NCBI GenBank assembly: GCA_016795485.1
Contig: JAEUHM010000034.1
Coordinates: 1 to 64,000 of the forward strand
Direction of reading: 5' to 3'
Origin: Verrucomicrobiaceae bacterium
GTDB lineage: Bacteria; Verrucomicrobiota; Verrucomicrobiia; Verrucomicrobiales; Verrucomicrobiaceae
Length of the DNA stretch: 64,000 nt
Positions 7,577 through 16,637 of this stretch are shown in pieces. The position numbers were made by a program, and so were the translations under genes. Numbering within the stretch: the stretch's first letter is position 1; the number at the start of each line of letters is the position of its first letter. Below the pieces are notes generated by a model. That model searched no databases, had not been told where the DNA came from, and saw nothing but the letters and a program-made list of their open reading frames with translations.

Positions 7577-8305
7577 GTGCGTGTCGTGACTGAATCCGTA
7601 ACCAGCCAAGACCGCTTTGCCACCGCAATCGTCGGGCGGGGCTGCGTACTGGACAGTCGGCGCGCGCTCTACCACCCAGAATCCAACTGGCTAGCAGTGG
7701 CGGACATCCATTTCGGCTTTGAACTGAATCGCGCACGTCAGCACGGGGCGATTTTGCCAAATTGGGGCATGGCGGCCACGGAGAAGCGTCTGCAGCAACT
7801 GCTCACGGCCTACAAACCACGCACTCTGATCATGGTGGGAGACATCATGGACGGCGGCGGTTCCGTCACGGAAACGATGGCACTGATCAAACGCCTGCGG
7901 GACTGTGTCGCGGACCTGATTTGCATCGAAGGTAATCACGACCGGCCCGCACTGCGGAAGGGCTCACACTTCACACCGAGCTACACGGCGGCACCGTTCT
8001 TTTTCCATCACGGACACAAGTTTGACCGCATGGCAGCCAGTCAGCACGAACCGGGACTCGTGCACGTGACGGGGCATGAGCATCCCACGCTTAATATTTC
8101 TGATGGCGCAGGTCTGCGGTTGCGGTTGCCCGCACTGGTTCAACAAAAACGTGAAACCAACCGCGGCCCGGTGGAGAACTGGATACTGCCCGCGTTCTCA
8201 CCCTGGGCCGGAGGGGCTCCATATGACGCCGGGCACACGCACCTAGAAACCTGGGGATGCTCCGATACGCGCATCCTGCGGCAGTCGATGGTGATCCCTG
8301 GGTGA
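7577..8305 (+). CDS. Ligase-associated-type metallophosphoesterase
   Basis: Calcineurin-like phosphoesterase of the small type often found next to DNA ligase/helicase genes (PdeM/MPE group). Metal motifs are in order: VADIHFG (D-x-H), VGDIMDGGG (GD-x-x-D), EGNHD (GNHD), GHEHP (GHxH). It probably cleaves phosphodiester or phosphomonoester bonds; the substrate is unknown. The frame is open back into antisense lysS sequence, so the start is uncertain. GTG at 7577 or 7586 are the first codons clear of the lysS ATG. No ligase or helicase partner lies beside it here. Confidence 0.85.
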   Translation: MRVVTESVTSQDRFATAIVGRGCVLDSRRALYHPESNWLAVADIHFGFELNRARQHGAILPNWGMAATEKRLQQLLTAYKPRTLIMVGDIMDGGGSVTETMALIKRLRDCVADLICIEGNHDRPALRKGSHFTPSYTAAPFFFHHGHKFDRMAASQHEPGLVHVTGHEHPTLNISDGAGLRLRLPALVQQKRETNRGPVENWILPAFSPWAGGAPYDAGHTHLETWGCSDTRILRQSMVIPG

Positions 8306-8326
8306 AGCGGATCAGAGCCTGGGCAG

Positions 8327-8758
8327 TCAATACCTCAGACTCGGCATGAACTCCTTCCGCTTCGTCACGGCGATGACGAGCAGCAGGATGGCAAGCAAGG
8401 CGCCTGATTCCTTGTGGATCATGCCATAGGTGCCATAGAAAATCATGAACCAGAAGAGCCACTCGCCGCGATACCTGCGCTTAAACACGGCAAGGAGAAT
8501 CAACAAGAGTCCAACAAGCGCGATCACCTGGAAGAACGCCCAGATGTAGATGTAGGGCTTGAACGCATCAATCAGAACCGAGGCATCCGCCAGGGTCCAC
8601 TCCTTCTTTGCCAAGTCCTTGTCCAGTTTGGTGACAGCAGAAACGAACGATAAGGCAATGATCGCAGGCGAAAAATGAAGTGCGGCTCCAATGATGGCCA
8701 GCAAGTGACTGGGACGACTCCCATTAAGGTCAGTGGTTCCCTCTTCTGAATGATTCAT
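8327..8758 (-). CDS. Small integral membrane protein
   Basis: A 143-residue protein with about four hydrophobic segments (LLAIIGAALHFSPAIIALSF, WAFFQVIALVGLLLILLAVF, WLFWFMIFYG, ALLAILLLVIAV) and a charged loop between the first two. The start was set at the ATG of MNHSEEGTTDL, since the sequence upstream in frame reads like non-coding DNA shared with the divergent UspA leader. No family is recognised. It ends 20 bp from the end of the metallophosphoesterase gene in convergent orientation. The start is fairly secure, the function unknown. Confidence 0.6.
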   Translation of the reverse strand: MNHSEEGTTDLNGSRPSHLLAIIGAALHFSPAIIALSFVSAVTKLDKDLAKKEWTLADASVLIDAFKPYIYIWAFFQVIALVGLLLILLAVFKRRYRGEWLFWFMIFYGTYGMIHKESGALLAILLLVIAVTKRKEFMPSLRY

Positions 8759-8881
8759 GGCAAGAGTGTACAGAACCAACGCGTGATGCGGCAATAAAAA
8801 AGTTGGCTCACTGAACCTAGTGAGGGCGAGCATCATGACTTGAAACTCCAGCCATGCCGCCCGAGAATGAAGCAACCGACC

Positions 8882-9310
8882 ATGAGCACCTCCTGGCAAC
8901 GAATCTTAGTTCCTCTCGACTTCTCCGACGACTCGATCACTGCACTCCAACGAGCACGAGACTTGGCGGAGACCCATGATTCGAACCTCGTTCTCCTGCA
9001 TGTGGTTGAGCCAGCCTTTCAAGGATTGCGCATTCAGACTGAGGCCAGTCACAGCGAGGCCGAACGAATGGCACAGCAAAAGTTCCAAGGTGTCATGAAT
9101 GATTACCTCAGCGCCCTCCAAGATCGCGTATCCGTGGAAGTGAGAGACGGGCGGCCTGGGGATGCGATATGCCGAGCCGCTGAGGATTTGAATGCTGACC
9201 TGATCTGTATCGCCACTCACGGCATCAGCGCCATCAGGCACTTCATGCTAGGCAGTGTGGCAGAAAAAGTGGTGCGTCACGCGCCTTGCAGCGTCTTGCT
9301 GGTGCGATGA
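8882..9310 (+). CDS. Universal stress protein, UspA family
   Basis: A single Usp domain of 142 residues. It begins WQRILVPLDFSDDS, has the central VLLHVVEP strand, and ends with the ATP-binding text GSVAEKVVRHAPCSVLLV (G-x2-G-x9-G-S/T-like), so nucleotide binding is likely. Such proteins support survival under starvation or oxidative stress in the cytoplasm. The ATG of MSTSWQ gives the normal length; earlier in-frame starts add a basic tail without homology. The next gene, an antiporter, begins 15 bp downstream on the same strand, so the two may form an operon. Confidence 0.9.
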   Translation: MSTSWQRILVPLDFSDDSITALQRARDLAETHDSNLVLLHVVEPAFQGLRIQTEASHSEAERMAQQKFQGVMNDYLSALQDRVSVEVRDGRPGDAICRAAEDLNADLICIATHGISAIRHFMLGSVAEKVVRHAPCSVLLVR

Positions 9311-9325
9311 TCTTCCATTGAGGTC

Positions 9326-10270
9326 ATGCTTTTCTCCCTTTTTCTACTGCTGCTGGGCGTGCTCTTTGCGTGGACTGGCGGTTCACTTTTTGTCGATGGC
9401 TCCGTAGCTCTCGCACGGCGTGCGCGCTGGCCTGCTGCGGTGGTAGGTGCCACGGTGGCTGCGTTTGGCACTTCGGCCCCGGAGTTGATGGTGGCGATTG
9501 ATGCCTCTCACCGCGGTATGCCTCAAATATCTCTCGGTGATGTCCTCGGCAGCAATGTGGTGAATATATCGCTCATCCTGGCTATCGCTATCACGGTAGC
9601 AGGACTCCAGTCTAACGACAAAGGGGCCACGCGAGACTGGATGTGGGCCGGCATGGTGCCAGTGCTCCTGGCTGCCGTGCTAGCGGACGGCTGGTTCTCC
9701 AGGGCGGATGCAGCGGTATTGCTCTCAGCATTCTTTGTGTGGCTTGGGTACGTCATCCGGCACGCCAGAAGGCACGCGGCGGCTACGAGAGACGATGTGA
9801 TGCCCGAGGAGCCCATTGGAACAACGGCAGTGGCAGCACGCATCCTCGGAGGGCTGGCAGTGCTCATCATCGCATCGCACTTTGTTGTTACAGGAGGCAA
9901 GGGCATAGCGGAGGTACTTGGCTGGAGCCCATTCGTCGTAGGAGCCGTGGTCGTAGCGGTGGCCACGGGCACACCGGAACTAGCAACGGTCATCGTCTCC
10001 ACCTTGCGCGGGCAGCACGATATCGGACTCGGCGGCATCCTGGGCAGCAACGTTTTCAATGGCTTGTTCATCGCTTCGGTGGCGGCACTGATCCATCCAT
10101 TCGCTGTGCAACTTCCCGAGATCACTCCGAGCATTCTCTTCGGAGTGACGACCACTTTGATCATCTACCCTGGCCGCACGGGGACGATCGGCAAGAACCG
10201 CGGCATTCTTCTCTTGGGCCTCTATGTGGTGTACGTGATCGTCTCCGCGAGCCACTCCGGTGGACATTGA
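9326..10270 (+). CDS. CaCA-family calcium/sodium antiporter (YrbG-like)
   Basis: Inner-membrane cation exchanger. It shows the two inverted alpha-repeats of the family: AAFGTSAPELMVAI with GSNVVNISLIL in the first half, and ATGTPELATVIVS with GSNVFNGLFIASV in the second. About ten hydrophobic segments fit in 314 residues, the standard size. The conserved acidic residues of each alpha-repeat (E in SAPE and TPE) that coordinate Ca2+ are present. It directly follows the UspA gene, suggesting a stress-linked ion homeostasis pair. A palindrome after the stop may end transcription. Confidence 0.92.
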   Translation: MLFSLFLLLLGVLFAWTGGSLFVDGSVALARRARWPAAVVGATVAAFGTSAPELMVAIDASHRGMPQISLGDVLGSNVVNISLILAIAITVAGLQSNDKGATRDWMWAGMVPVLLAAVLADGWFSRADAAVLLSAFFVWLGYVIRHARRHAAATRDDVMPEEPIGTTAVAARILGGLAVLIIASHFVVTGGKGIAEVLGWSPFVVGAVVVAVATGTPELATVIVSTLRGQHDIGLGGILGSNVFNGLFIASVAALIHPFAVQLPEITPSILFGVTTTLIIYPGRTGTIGKNRGILLLGLYVVYVIVSASHSGGH

Positions 10271-10296
10271 GGCGCGATCCACTTCTGAATCAAAGA

Positions 10297-10318
10297 ACTG
10301 GGGCGCTCGCGCCCCAGT
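10297..10318. terminator. Bidirectional hairpin between convergent genes
   Basis: ACTGGGGCGC-tc-GCGCCCCAGT, a 22-nt near-perfect palindrome between the convergent antiporter and cytochrome genes. No strong T-run follows on either strand, so efficiency is uncertain. Confidence 0.6.
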
Positions 10319-10335
10319 CTGATCACTGTGACGCC

Positions 10336-13300
10336 TTACTCTGCCTTAAAGGCCTTGTTCTGCGGATCGCCGCCGGACATAACGTAGGCGACGAGGTCCA
10401 GCAGTTCGTCCTGGCTAAGGGCATTGATGAGCCCTGGAGGCATCATGCTGATGGTATACGGTTTTTTGCTAGCCACCTCAGACGCAGGGATGCTTGTAAG
10501 GTCCTGTGGAGCAAATGGATTGCTGGAGACGTTGAGCTTTCCGCCCTCTTCACCCATCACGCGGCCAATGACGACACTGCCATCGGTTTTTTTGATCTCA
10601 TGGGTCTCATATTGATCTGAGATGACCTTGCTGGGGTCAATGATGTTCTCCAAGAAGTCACGCATGGTGTAGCGGTTGCCAGAACCAGTGAGATCCGGCC
10701 CGATGCTACCTCCGCTGCCATTAAAGCGATGGCAGGTGGCGCATGAAGTGGCTTTAAACATATCCTCACCCCGTTGGAAGTTTCTCTTCGTCAGGCCGCC
10801 TTCGGTCGCAGCGAGAGCCTCGGCCAAAGTCCAGGCGCGCCCAGGCCCCTTGGGGAACTGGAACAGCGTGGTCTGTGCGACTTCCACCTTGGTGCTCAGT
10901 GCGTCTAACTCTTTCCGCAGAGCTTCGTCAGGCACGTTGGCCAATGCCTCAGTGCGCGTGTTGTTCAAGAAGCCACGGAAGGAGTTTCCACCCTGCCAGG
11001 AGGTCGTGCGTGGGAACCATGAGAAGTAGTTCCTCCACAGCGCTGGGGTCCACCCTTCCGTGGCTTCACGGAGGCAGAACGCATACCAGATCTGCTGTTT
11101 GTTGGGCATGGAGGCCTTCATGGCCTCTGCCGCCTTGGCATAACCTGCATTACGCTCCAGCAGAGACGCTGTAGCGATGTCGGTGAAGTCATCTGTGGCC
11201 GTAGCCATGAGTTGCACTGCTTTGCTAACAACCGAGGTAGACCCAAGTGCCACGAGTGTAGCGCAAAGTTCACGGTCAATGAGCGGATGCTTGGAAGGGA
11301 ACGCTGGCTCCAGATGCTCTAGCACTGCCTTCAGCACGTCACCTTCTGGTTTGCCCAGACGGATGATGATTAATTGAAGCGCACGGATCGCGGCAAGGTG
11401 CTGATCCACGGATAGCTCATGAGACGCAAGCTTTGCAAGGTTTTGAAGCAGCGGCTCACGATCTGTGGGATTGCCTACACGAGCGAGAGCTACGGTGGAC
11501 TCGATGATCGCATTCGGGTCCGTGAGATCCTGAACCTTGCTCCGCCACTCAGATACAGGGACGTGCTCCAGTGCGACTCTGGCGGCATACCGCACGTAAC
11601 GGTCTTCATGAGAAAGCGCGGGCAGTGCTTTCTCCACTGCACCCGCAGCACCACCTTCTTTGTGTAAGGCTTCCAGTTCTCGACGAAGAGCAAACTCCGG
11701 TGTCAGCGGCAGAGCTTCGGCCTTAGCAGTGGACTCTGAACCTTTATACACACATCGATAGAGAGCTGACTGCGTCCTACGACCCCCAATGGCAAAATAC
11801 ATTGCGCCATCGTTGGGATTGATCACCACATCGGTAAGAGGCAGGGGCTTGCCGAAGATGAACTCTTCCTTCTTGGCCTCGTAGCTCGCACCTTTGGGTG
11901 TCAGGTGAATGGCGTACATCGTGCCGTAGGTCCAATCATTGGCGAAGATCGCGCGCTGATACCTTGCGGGGAACTTACTCCCTTGGCCAGACACCACACC
12001 TGTTGGGCTGCCGGGTCCTATGTCCACCACTGCTGGCAACGAGTCCGGATAGTAAGTGGGCCATTTGCCGCTGCCAGACCTCCAGCCGTAGTCCGCGCCA
12101 GAAACACAGTGGTTGATCCTCGTGGGGCGATACCACGGGCTGCCGATGTCCCACTCCATGTCCGCATCATAGGTGAACAGTTCGCCGTGCTCGTTGAACG
12201 CGATGTCGAACTCATTGCGGAAACCATAGCAGAAGAAGTCCCATCGGCTGCCATCGGGGCTCATGTCACAAATGTAGCCACCCGGTGCCATCTTACCGCG
12301 AGCGTGACCATTTGCGTCCCACATCCGCTTGATCACGTGATCCTCGTTCCAAATACGTGCCGCACGCGAATGCTCCAGAGGCTCGGGCACGTTGGTGTGG
12401 TTGCCTGCATTGATGTAGATCGACTTCCCATCTGGAGACACCACCATGCTATGGCAGCCATGCTCACCACTACCCGCGAGCTTCCGCAGCAGCTTCACTT
12501 CATCGAACTTGTCATCCCCATTCGTATCACGCACCCGATACACCCCGTGATCACCGCCACCTTCATTCCGCATGAAGTAGAGTGAATCGAAAGCATACAA
12601 CAGACCGTGGGCACCATCGATCGGCAGGTCAATGTGCTCCACCTTCGACTCGCCTTTACTACCGACTGCAGGTGGCGTCACCTGATACAGACTGCCGTAT
12701 TGATCACAAGCAATCACCCTGCCCTTCGGATCAGTGGTCAGCGCGACCCATGAACCCTGCTCATCCTTCGGCACGGTATAGAGCAACTCGATGGCGAATC
12801 CCGGAGGAGCTGAAATCTCCTCGGGCTTGAGGGCTACTCCAGGGTCGTTCCGTTTCGAGTTTCCTTTCTCGAAAACAAGGCCCCACGGCTTGGTGCCATA
12901 CTTCCCGAGCGAAACTGGCGTCTTCCACTCCTGTTTTCCCGTCAGAGTGGCCTGCCAGGACTTGTCATTCGTCTCCACCGTCAAGGCATCACCATCTTTG
13001 CCCTTCAGACTCAGGCTCAGCAAAAGCCCCGCTAGCCCGCCCTGATTCCGCGCCTCAACCGTCAGGGTATTCTCCTGGCCCGCCAAGATTAGCGCTTTCA
13101 CATTCTTCGAGGTAGGGCTGGACCAATCAGGATTATCCGCCGCCTCTTTGCCGTTCAGGAACACCTTGGCTCCATTGTCACAAGCCACCTTCAGCGCCGC
13201 CCCCTTGAAGTCCGCCGGAGCCTTGAACGTCGTCTTAAAGGTCACCTTCTCGCCGTCCGAGGACGTTTTGTTGAGCCAAATCCATTGAGGTTCCGCCAAA

Positions 13301-13353
13301 GCAGAGACGGACAAGCCAGCCAGAGCCAATAATGATAATGAAGTAGAGCGCAT
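10336..13353 (-). CDS. PVC-type haem-binding CxxCH protein with beta-propeller dehydrogenase-like domain
   Basis: A large exported protein of the kind expanded in Planctomycetota and Verrucomicrobiota. Order: signal peptide (MRSTSLSLLALAGLSVSALA), a jelly-roll-like N-terminal region (about 20-150), a sugar-dehydrogenase-type beta-propeller (ISAPPGFAIELLYTVP ... FANDWTYGTMYAIHLTPKG), a helical HEAT-like section (about 560-800), and a C-terminal cytochrome c with CATCHRF and a likely Met ligand in the SMMPPGL region. It probably oxidises a sugar or alcohol and passes electrons to periplasmic carriers; the substrate cannot be read. The gene is monocistronic, with an opposed terminator-like hairpin after it. 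Confidence 0.92.
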   Translation of the reverse strand: MRSTSLSLLALAGLSVSALAEPQWIWLNKTSSDGEKVTFKTTFKAPADFKGAALKVACDNGAKVFLNGKEAADNPDWSSPTSKNVKALILAGQENTLTVEARNQGGLAGLLLSLSLKGKDGDALTVETNDKSWQATLTGKQEWKTPVSLGKYGTKPWGLVFEKGNSKRNDPGVALKPEEISAPPGFAIELLYTVPKDEQGSWVALTTDPKGRVIACDQYGSLYQVTPPAVGSKGESKVEHIDLPIDGAHGLLYAFDSLYFMRNEGGGDHGVYRVRDTNGDDKFDEVKLLRKLAGSGEHGCHSMVVSPDGKSIYINAGNHTNVPEPLEHSRAARIWNEDHVIKRMWDANGHARGKMAPGGYICDMSPDGSRWDFFCYGFRNEFDIAFNEHGELFTYDADMEWDIGSPWYRPTRINHCVSGADYGWRSGSGKWPTYYPDSLPAVVDIGPGSPTGVVSGQGSKFPARYQRAIFANDWTYGTMYAIHLTPKGASYEAKKEEFIFGKPLPLTDVVINPNDGAMYFAIGGRRTQSALYRCVYKGSESTAKAEALPLTPEFALRRELEALHKEGGAAGAVEKALPALSHEDRYVRYAARVALEHVPVSEWRSKVQDLTDPNAIIESTVALARVGNPTDREPLLQNLAKLASHELSVDQHLAAIRALQLIIIRLGKPEGDVLKAVLEHLEPAFPSKHPLIDRELCATLVALGSTSVVSKAVQLMATATDDFTDIATASLLERNAGYAKAAEAMKASMPNKQQIWYAFCLREATEGWTPALWRNYFSWFPRTTSWQGGNSFRGFLNNTRTEALANVPDEALRKELDALSTKVEVAQTTLFQFPKGPGRAWTLAEALAATEGGLTKRNFQRGEDMFKATSCATCHRFNGSGGSIGPDLTGSGNRYTMRDFLENIIDPSKVISDQYETHEIKKTDGSVVIGRVMGEEGGKLNVSSNPFAPQDLTSIPASEVASKKPYTISMMPPGLINALSQDELLDLVAYVMSGGDPQNKAFKAE

Positions 13354-13570
13354 GAATCAAAAACGTTAACCAGAAACCCCAGCCGAAACCACCCGAAAAA
13401 GCAAGCCCCCAATCCAAGGTCATTAGCCGCAAAAACAGCCATTAAGTATACGCCACTCGGCCCCAAAGTTTTCCGCTCGGGTTTGGCATCTGAAAACTAA
13501 GCAATGCCACCACAAACGCAGTTTTTGAAAATCCTATGGCGGGTGACGGGCTGCCCGGTAGGATGGTGGG

Positions 13571-15379
13571 GTGAGCTATCAGGTTTTCGCCAGAAAATAC
13601 CGGCCAAAGACATTTGCCGATGTCCTTGGCCAGGATCATGTTGTCCGCACCCTACGTAACGCCATTGCGCAGAGCCGATTGGCACACGCTTACCTTTTTG
13701 TCGGTCCTCGAGGCACAGGAAAGACTTCCACCGCCCGCATTTTTGCCAAGGCTTTGAACTGCCCCGGTGGCCCAAGCATTGAGTTTGATCCGAATGATCC
13801 CGTGTGCATTGAGATTGCAGAGGGCCGCTGCCTTGATGTGCAGGAGATCGATGGAGCCAGTAATAATGGCGTGGAGGAAGTGAGGAAGCTTCGTGAGTCC
13901 GTAAACTTCGCTCCAGCATCATGTCGCTACAAGATCTACTACATCGACGAGGTGCACATGCTGACCACAGCTGCATTCAACGCGCTGCTGAAGACGCTAG
14001 AAGAACCACCGGAGCATGTGAAGTTCATTTTTGCCACGACTGAGGCGAACAAGATTCTCCCCACGATCATCAGTCGCTGCCAGAGATTCGATCTCCGCAG
14101 GATTCCTGACACGGTCATTGCCGAGCATTTGCTGTACATTGCCAAAAATGAGGGAGTCGATCTGGATGAGAAGGCCGCATACGCGATCGCCCGAGGTGCC
14201 GACGGCGGGATGAGGGACGCCCAGTCGATGTTGGACCAACTTGTAGCTTTTTGCGGCGACAAGATCGTAGAACCCGATGTCCTCCAAGTATTCGGATTCA
14301 CGGCCCAAGAAGCGGTCGCTGACCTATGTGACGCGATTCTCACTCGCAGCACGGCAGTAGCCCTCAAGGTGGTGCATGAGCAAAGCGAGGCTGGCAAGGA
14401 TTTAGGCCGGTTGCTGGGAGACCTTATTCAACATGTCCGCCGCCTGCTGGTGAGCCAAAGTGACCTTGAGGGCATGGAGGAGGACATGTCGCCGGAAATG
14501 TTGCAGCGTATCAAGACCCAGGCGGCTCAAGCAACCGGTGAGCAGCTCCTTAGAGTAGTGGATGGTCTGGCTGAGGTGGATGCGCGAATGCGCTGGTCGT
14601 CTAACAAGCGTTTGCATTTGGAGCTTGGAGTCATTCAGGCCGTAGAAAGCATGGCTGAAGTCTCATTGAGTGATGTCATTAATGCCATCGACAAAGCTGG
14701 TGGAACCGCTGGAGAGGCTGCTTCCCTTGTGCAAGCCCGCCGTGCTTCAGTTCCAACTGAACTGCCGAAGTCGGTCGCACTCGCCGCTCCTTTTGGAAAG
14801 GAACCAGAACCTCCTGCGCCTGAGACAGCTTTTGCTGAGGCGGAAGATACCCCTGCACTGCTCAGCGAACCTGAAGTCGCGGAATCGGTGCCCGCTGAGA
14901 TCTCAGATGACGACCTTTGGACCAAAATCGTCACCGAACTCAAACGCTCGAGACCGCTGATCGCCAACTGGGCTCGCACGGGCACACAGCTAGCGCTTGA
15001 CGGCAACACTCTGACAATCGGGTTCCCTCCATCCGAGGCTGGAAGCAAAGATAGCCTTTTGCGCCCCAACACGCGCAACGGGATAGAGGGAATGCTCAAA
15101 GACCTCACTGGCAAAAGGATGCAGTTGGATCTGGTCATCGACGACACACTTGTCGTTCCTGTGCAGGATGCCGAGCCAGAAACAATCGCAGCTCCGGTCG
15201 TCGAAAAATCATCCACGCCAACGGAACAGCCCCCTGCTGCTACAACTGTTGATGTGCCGAGCAATGACTCCTCGTCTTCGGATTCGTTTTATCAGGATCC
15301 GCTCATTGACGCCGTCCTTGTTCAATTAGAAGCCCGGATTGTGGGGCGAACTTTCGGAAACCAAGCTAGCGGCAAATAG
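13571..15379 (+). CDS. dnaX: DNA polymerase III subunit gamma/tau
   Basis: Clamp-loader ATPase of the replisome. SYQVFARKYRPKTFADVLGQ opens the protein, Walker A is GPRGTGKTSTARIFAKAL, Walker B region IYYIDEVHML, sensor 1 TLEEPPEHVKFIFATTE, and the arginine-finger SRC motif ISRCQRFDLRR. The C-terminal third (about 400-602) is Ala/Pro/Glu rich and then carries a tau-like domain. The start is a GTG preceded by gatggtgggg, a usable ribosome site. I saw no A-AAA-AAG slippery site, so a frameshifted gamma form is not indicated. No recR or ybaB homologue follows. Confidence 0.96.
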   Translation: MSYQVFARKYRPKTFADVLGQDHVVRTLRNAIAQSRLAHAYLFVGPRGTGKTSTARIFAKALNCPGGPSIEFDPNDPVCIEIAEGRCLDVQEIDGASNNGVEEVRKLRESVNFAPASCRYKIYYIDEVHMLTTAAFNALLKTLEEPPEHVKFIFATTEANKILPTIISRCQRFDLRRIPDTVIAEHLLYIAKNEGVDLDEKAAYAIARGADGGMRDAQSMLDQLVAFCGDKIVEPDVLQVFGFTAQEAVADLCDAILTRSTAVALKVVHEQSEAGKDLGRLLGDLIQHVRRLLVSQSDLEGMEEDMSPEMLQRIKTQAAQATGEQLLRVVDGLAEVDARMRWSSNKRLHLELGVIQAVESMAEVSLSDVINAIDKAGGTAGEAASLVQARRASVPTELPKSVALAAPFGKEPEPPAPETAFAEAEDTPALLSEPEVAESVPAEISDDDLWTKIVTELKRSRPLIANWARTGTQLALDGNTLTIGFPPSEAGSKDSLLRPNTRNGIEGMLKDLTGKRMQLDLVIDDTLVVPVQDAEPETIAAPVVEKSSTPTEQPPAATTVDVPSNDSSSSDSFYQDPLIDAVLVQLEARIVGRTFGNQASGK

Positions 15380-15399
15380 CAGACCTCTCGCGCTGCCAA

Positions 15400-16558
15400 T
15401 TACGCGTCATCATCATCGATGTCACCCTCGCCAGCTGTTTTCCCTCGAAGCTTGGCTTCAATGAAAGGATGCAAGTCGCCATCCATCACCGCTTGGATAC
15501 TTGATGTTTTCTCACCTGTGCGGAGGTCTTTCACCATCTGATACGGTTGGAAGACATAGCTGCGGATCTGACTTCCCCACCCGATGTCACTCTTCTCGCC
15601 GTATTGTTTGTTTAACTCAGCGGCTCGCTTGTCTTCCTCAATCTGATAAAGCTTAGCCTTGAGCATTTGCAGAGCTTTTGCTCGGTTCTTCGGCTGCGAG
15701 CGCTCAATTTGGCAAGCCACAATGACACCCGAAGGGATGTGGGTGATGCGCACCGCCGTCTCAACCTTGTTCACGTTCTGGCCGCCCTTCCCGCCCGAGC
15801 GGTAGGTGTCGACCTTCAGATCTTCATCTCTGATCACGATGTCGATCTCTTCATCGGAGTCAGGAGTGACATCGACGGAAGCGAAAGAAGTCTGGCGCTT
15901 TGCTTGGGCGTTGAACGGCGAAATGCGCACAAGACGATGCACACCGCGTTCGCACTTGAGAAAGCCGTAGGCATTCTGGCCACGCACTTCGAGGGTGACG
16001 GACTTGGTTCCTACTTCATCGCCGGGCATGTGGTCGATGATGTCCACCTTCCAACCCTGTTGCTCACAGTAGCGCTGATACATGCGAAGAAGCATATCCG
16101 CCCAGTCGCAAGCCTCCGTGCCACCAACGCCTGCATGAATGACCAAGAACGCGCTCCCGCCATCAAATGGACCCGAAAGCAACAACTCCAACTCGAATGA
16201 GCCAATGTCTTTTTCCAAGCTGGCAAAGTTTGCCTCCATCTCACGCATGGAGTCGAGATCGCCGAGTTCAGCCGCTACCGCTAGATCGTCCACAAAACTG
16301 GAGACTCGGGCTTCAAGAGTCCCCAGGGGATCTATTTGCCGCTTGATCACGTTGACACGATCTACAACCTTGCGAGCACGGTCAGTATCGTTCCAAAAAT
16401 CAGGATGGGTCTGTTGATGCTCCAGGGCATCGAGTTCCGATTTTAGCTTCGGAACGTCAAAGATACCTCCGCAGCACACTCAGCCGCCCCTTCAAGCCAT
16501 CTACATCGTAGGCTTGGAGGTCGGTCACCACTGATTTGCTTGCGGAGGTCGATTCCAT
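15400..16558 (-). CDS. prfB: Peptide chain release factor 2, expressed by programmed +1 frameshift
   Basis: Recognises UGA and UAA stop codons and triggers release. Frame one, from an ATG at 16558 (another at 16570), gives MESTSASKSVV ... LSVLRRYL and stops at TGA 16459-16457. Reading CTT and slipping one base continues as DVPKLKSELDALE in the long frame, giving about 385 residues. That frame contains the tripeptide SPF (VRISPFNAQ) that selects UGA, and the catalytic GGQ (SGGKGGQNVNKVETAVR). Calling only the long frame would give a false N-terminus (MCCGGIF). The opposite-strand sulfatase leader overlaps the 5' end. Confidence 0.95.
16455..16470 (-). promoter_or_regulatory. prfB: RF2 autoregulatory frameshift site
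   Basis: On the minus strand the sequence reads GGAGG-TAT-CTT-TGA-C: an internal Shine-Dalgarno three bases before the CTT-TGA-C slip site, the same layout as in Escherichia coli prfB. Low RF2 leaves the UGA unread and favours the +1 shift. Confidence 0.95.
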
Positions 16559-16637
16559 CTGTCTCCACATGCCAGGATCAATGCATGGTTGCAAGCAGGA
16601 TTTGGAAGTTCTCTCCACGGCGCTTCGTTCACACGGG

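Noticed and set aside
6075-7760. Longer LysS starting upstream of the ATG at 7562
   Set aside because: The extension is Arg/Pro/Trp-rich and lies antisense to the metallophosphoesterase N-terminus.
13571-15379. dnaX frameshift producing gamma
   Set aside because: No A-AAA-AAG or similar slippery run with a following hairpin was seen.
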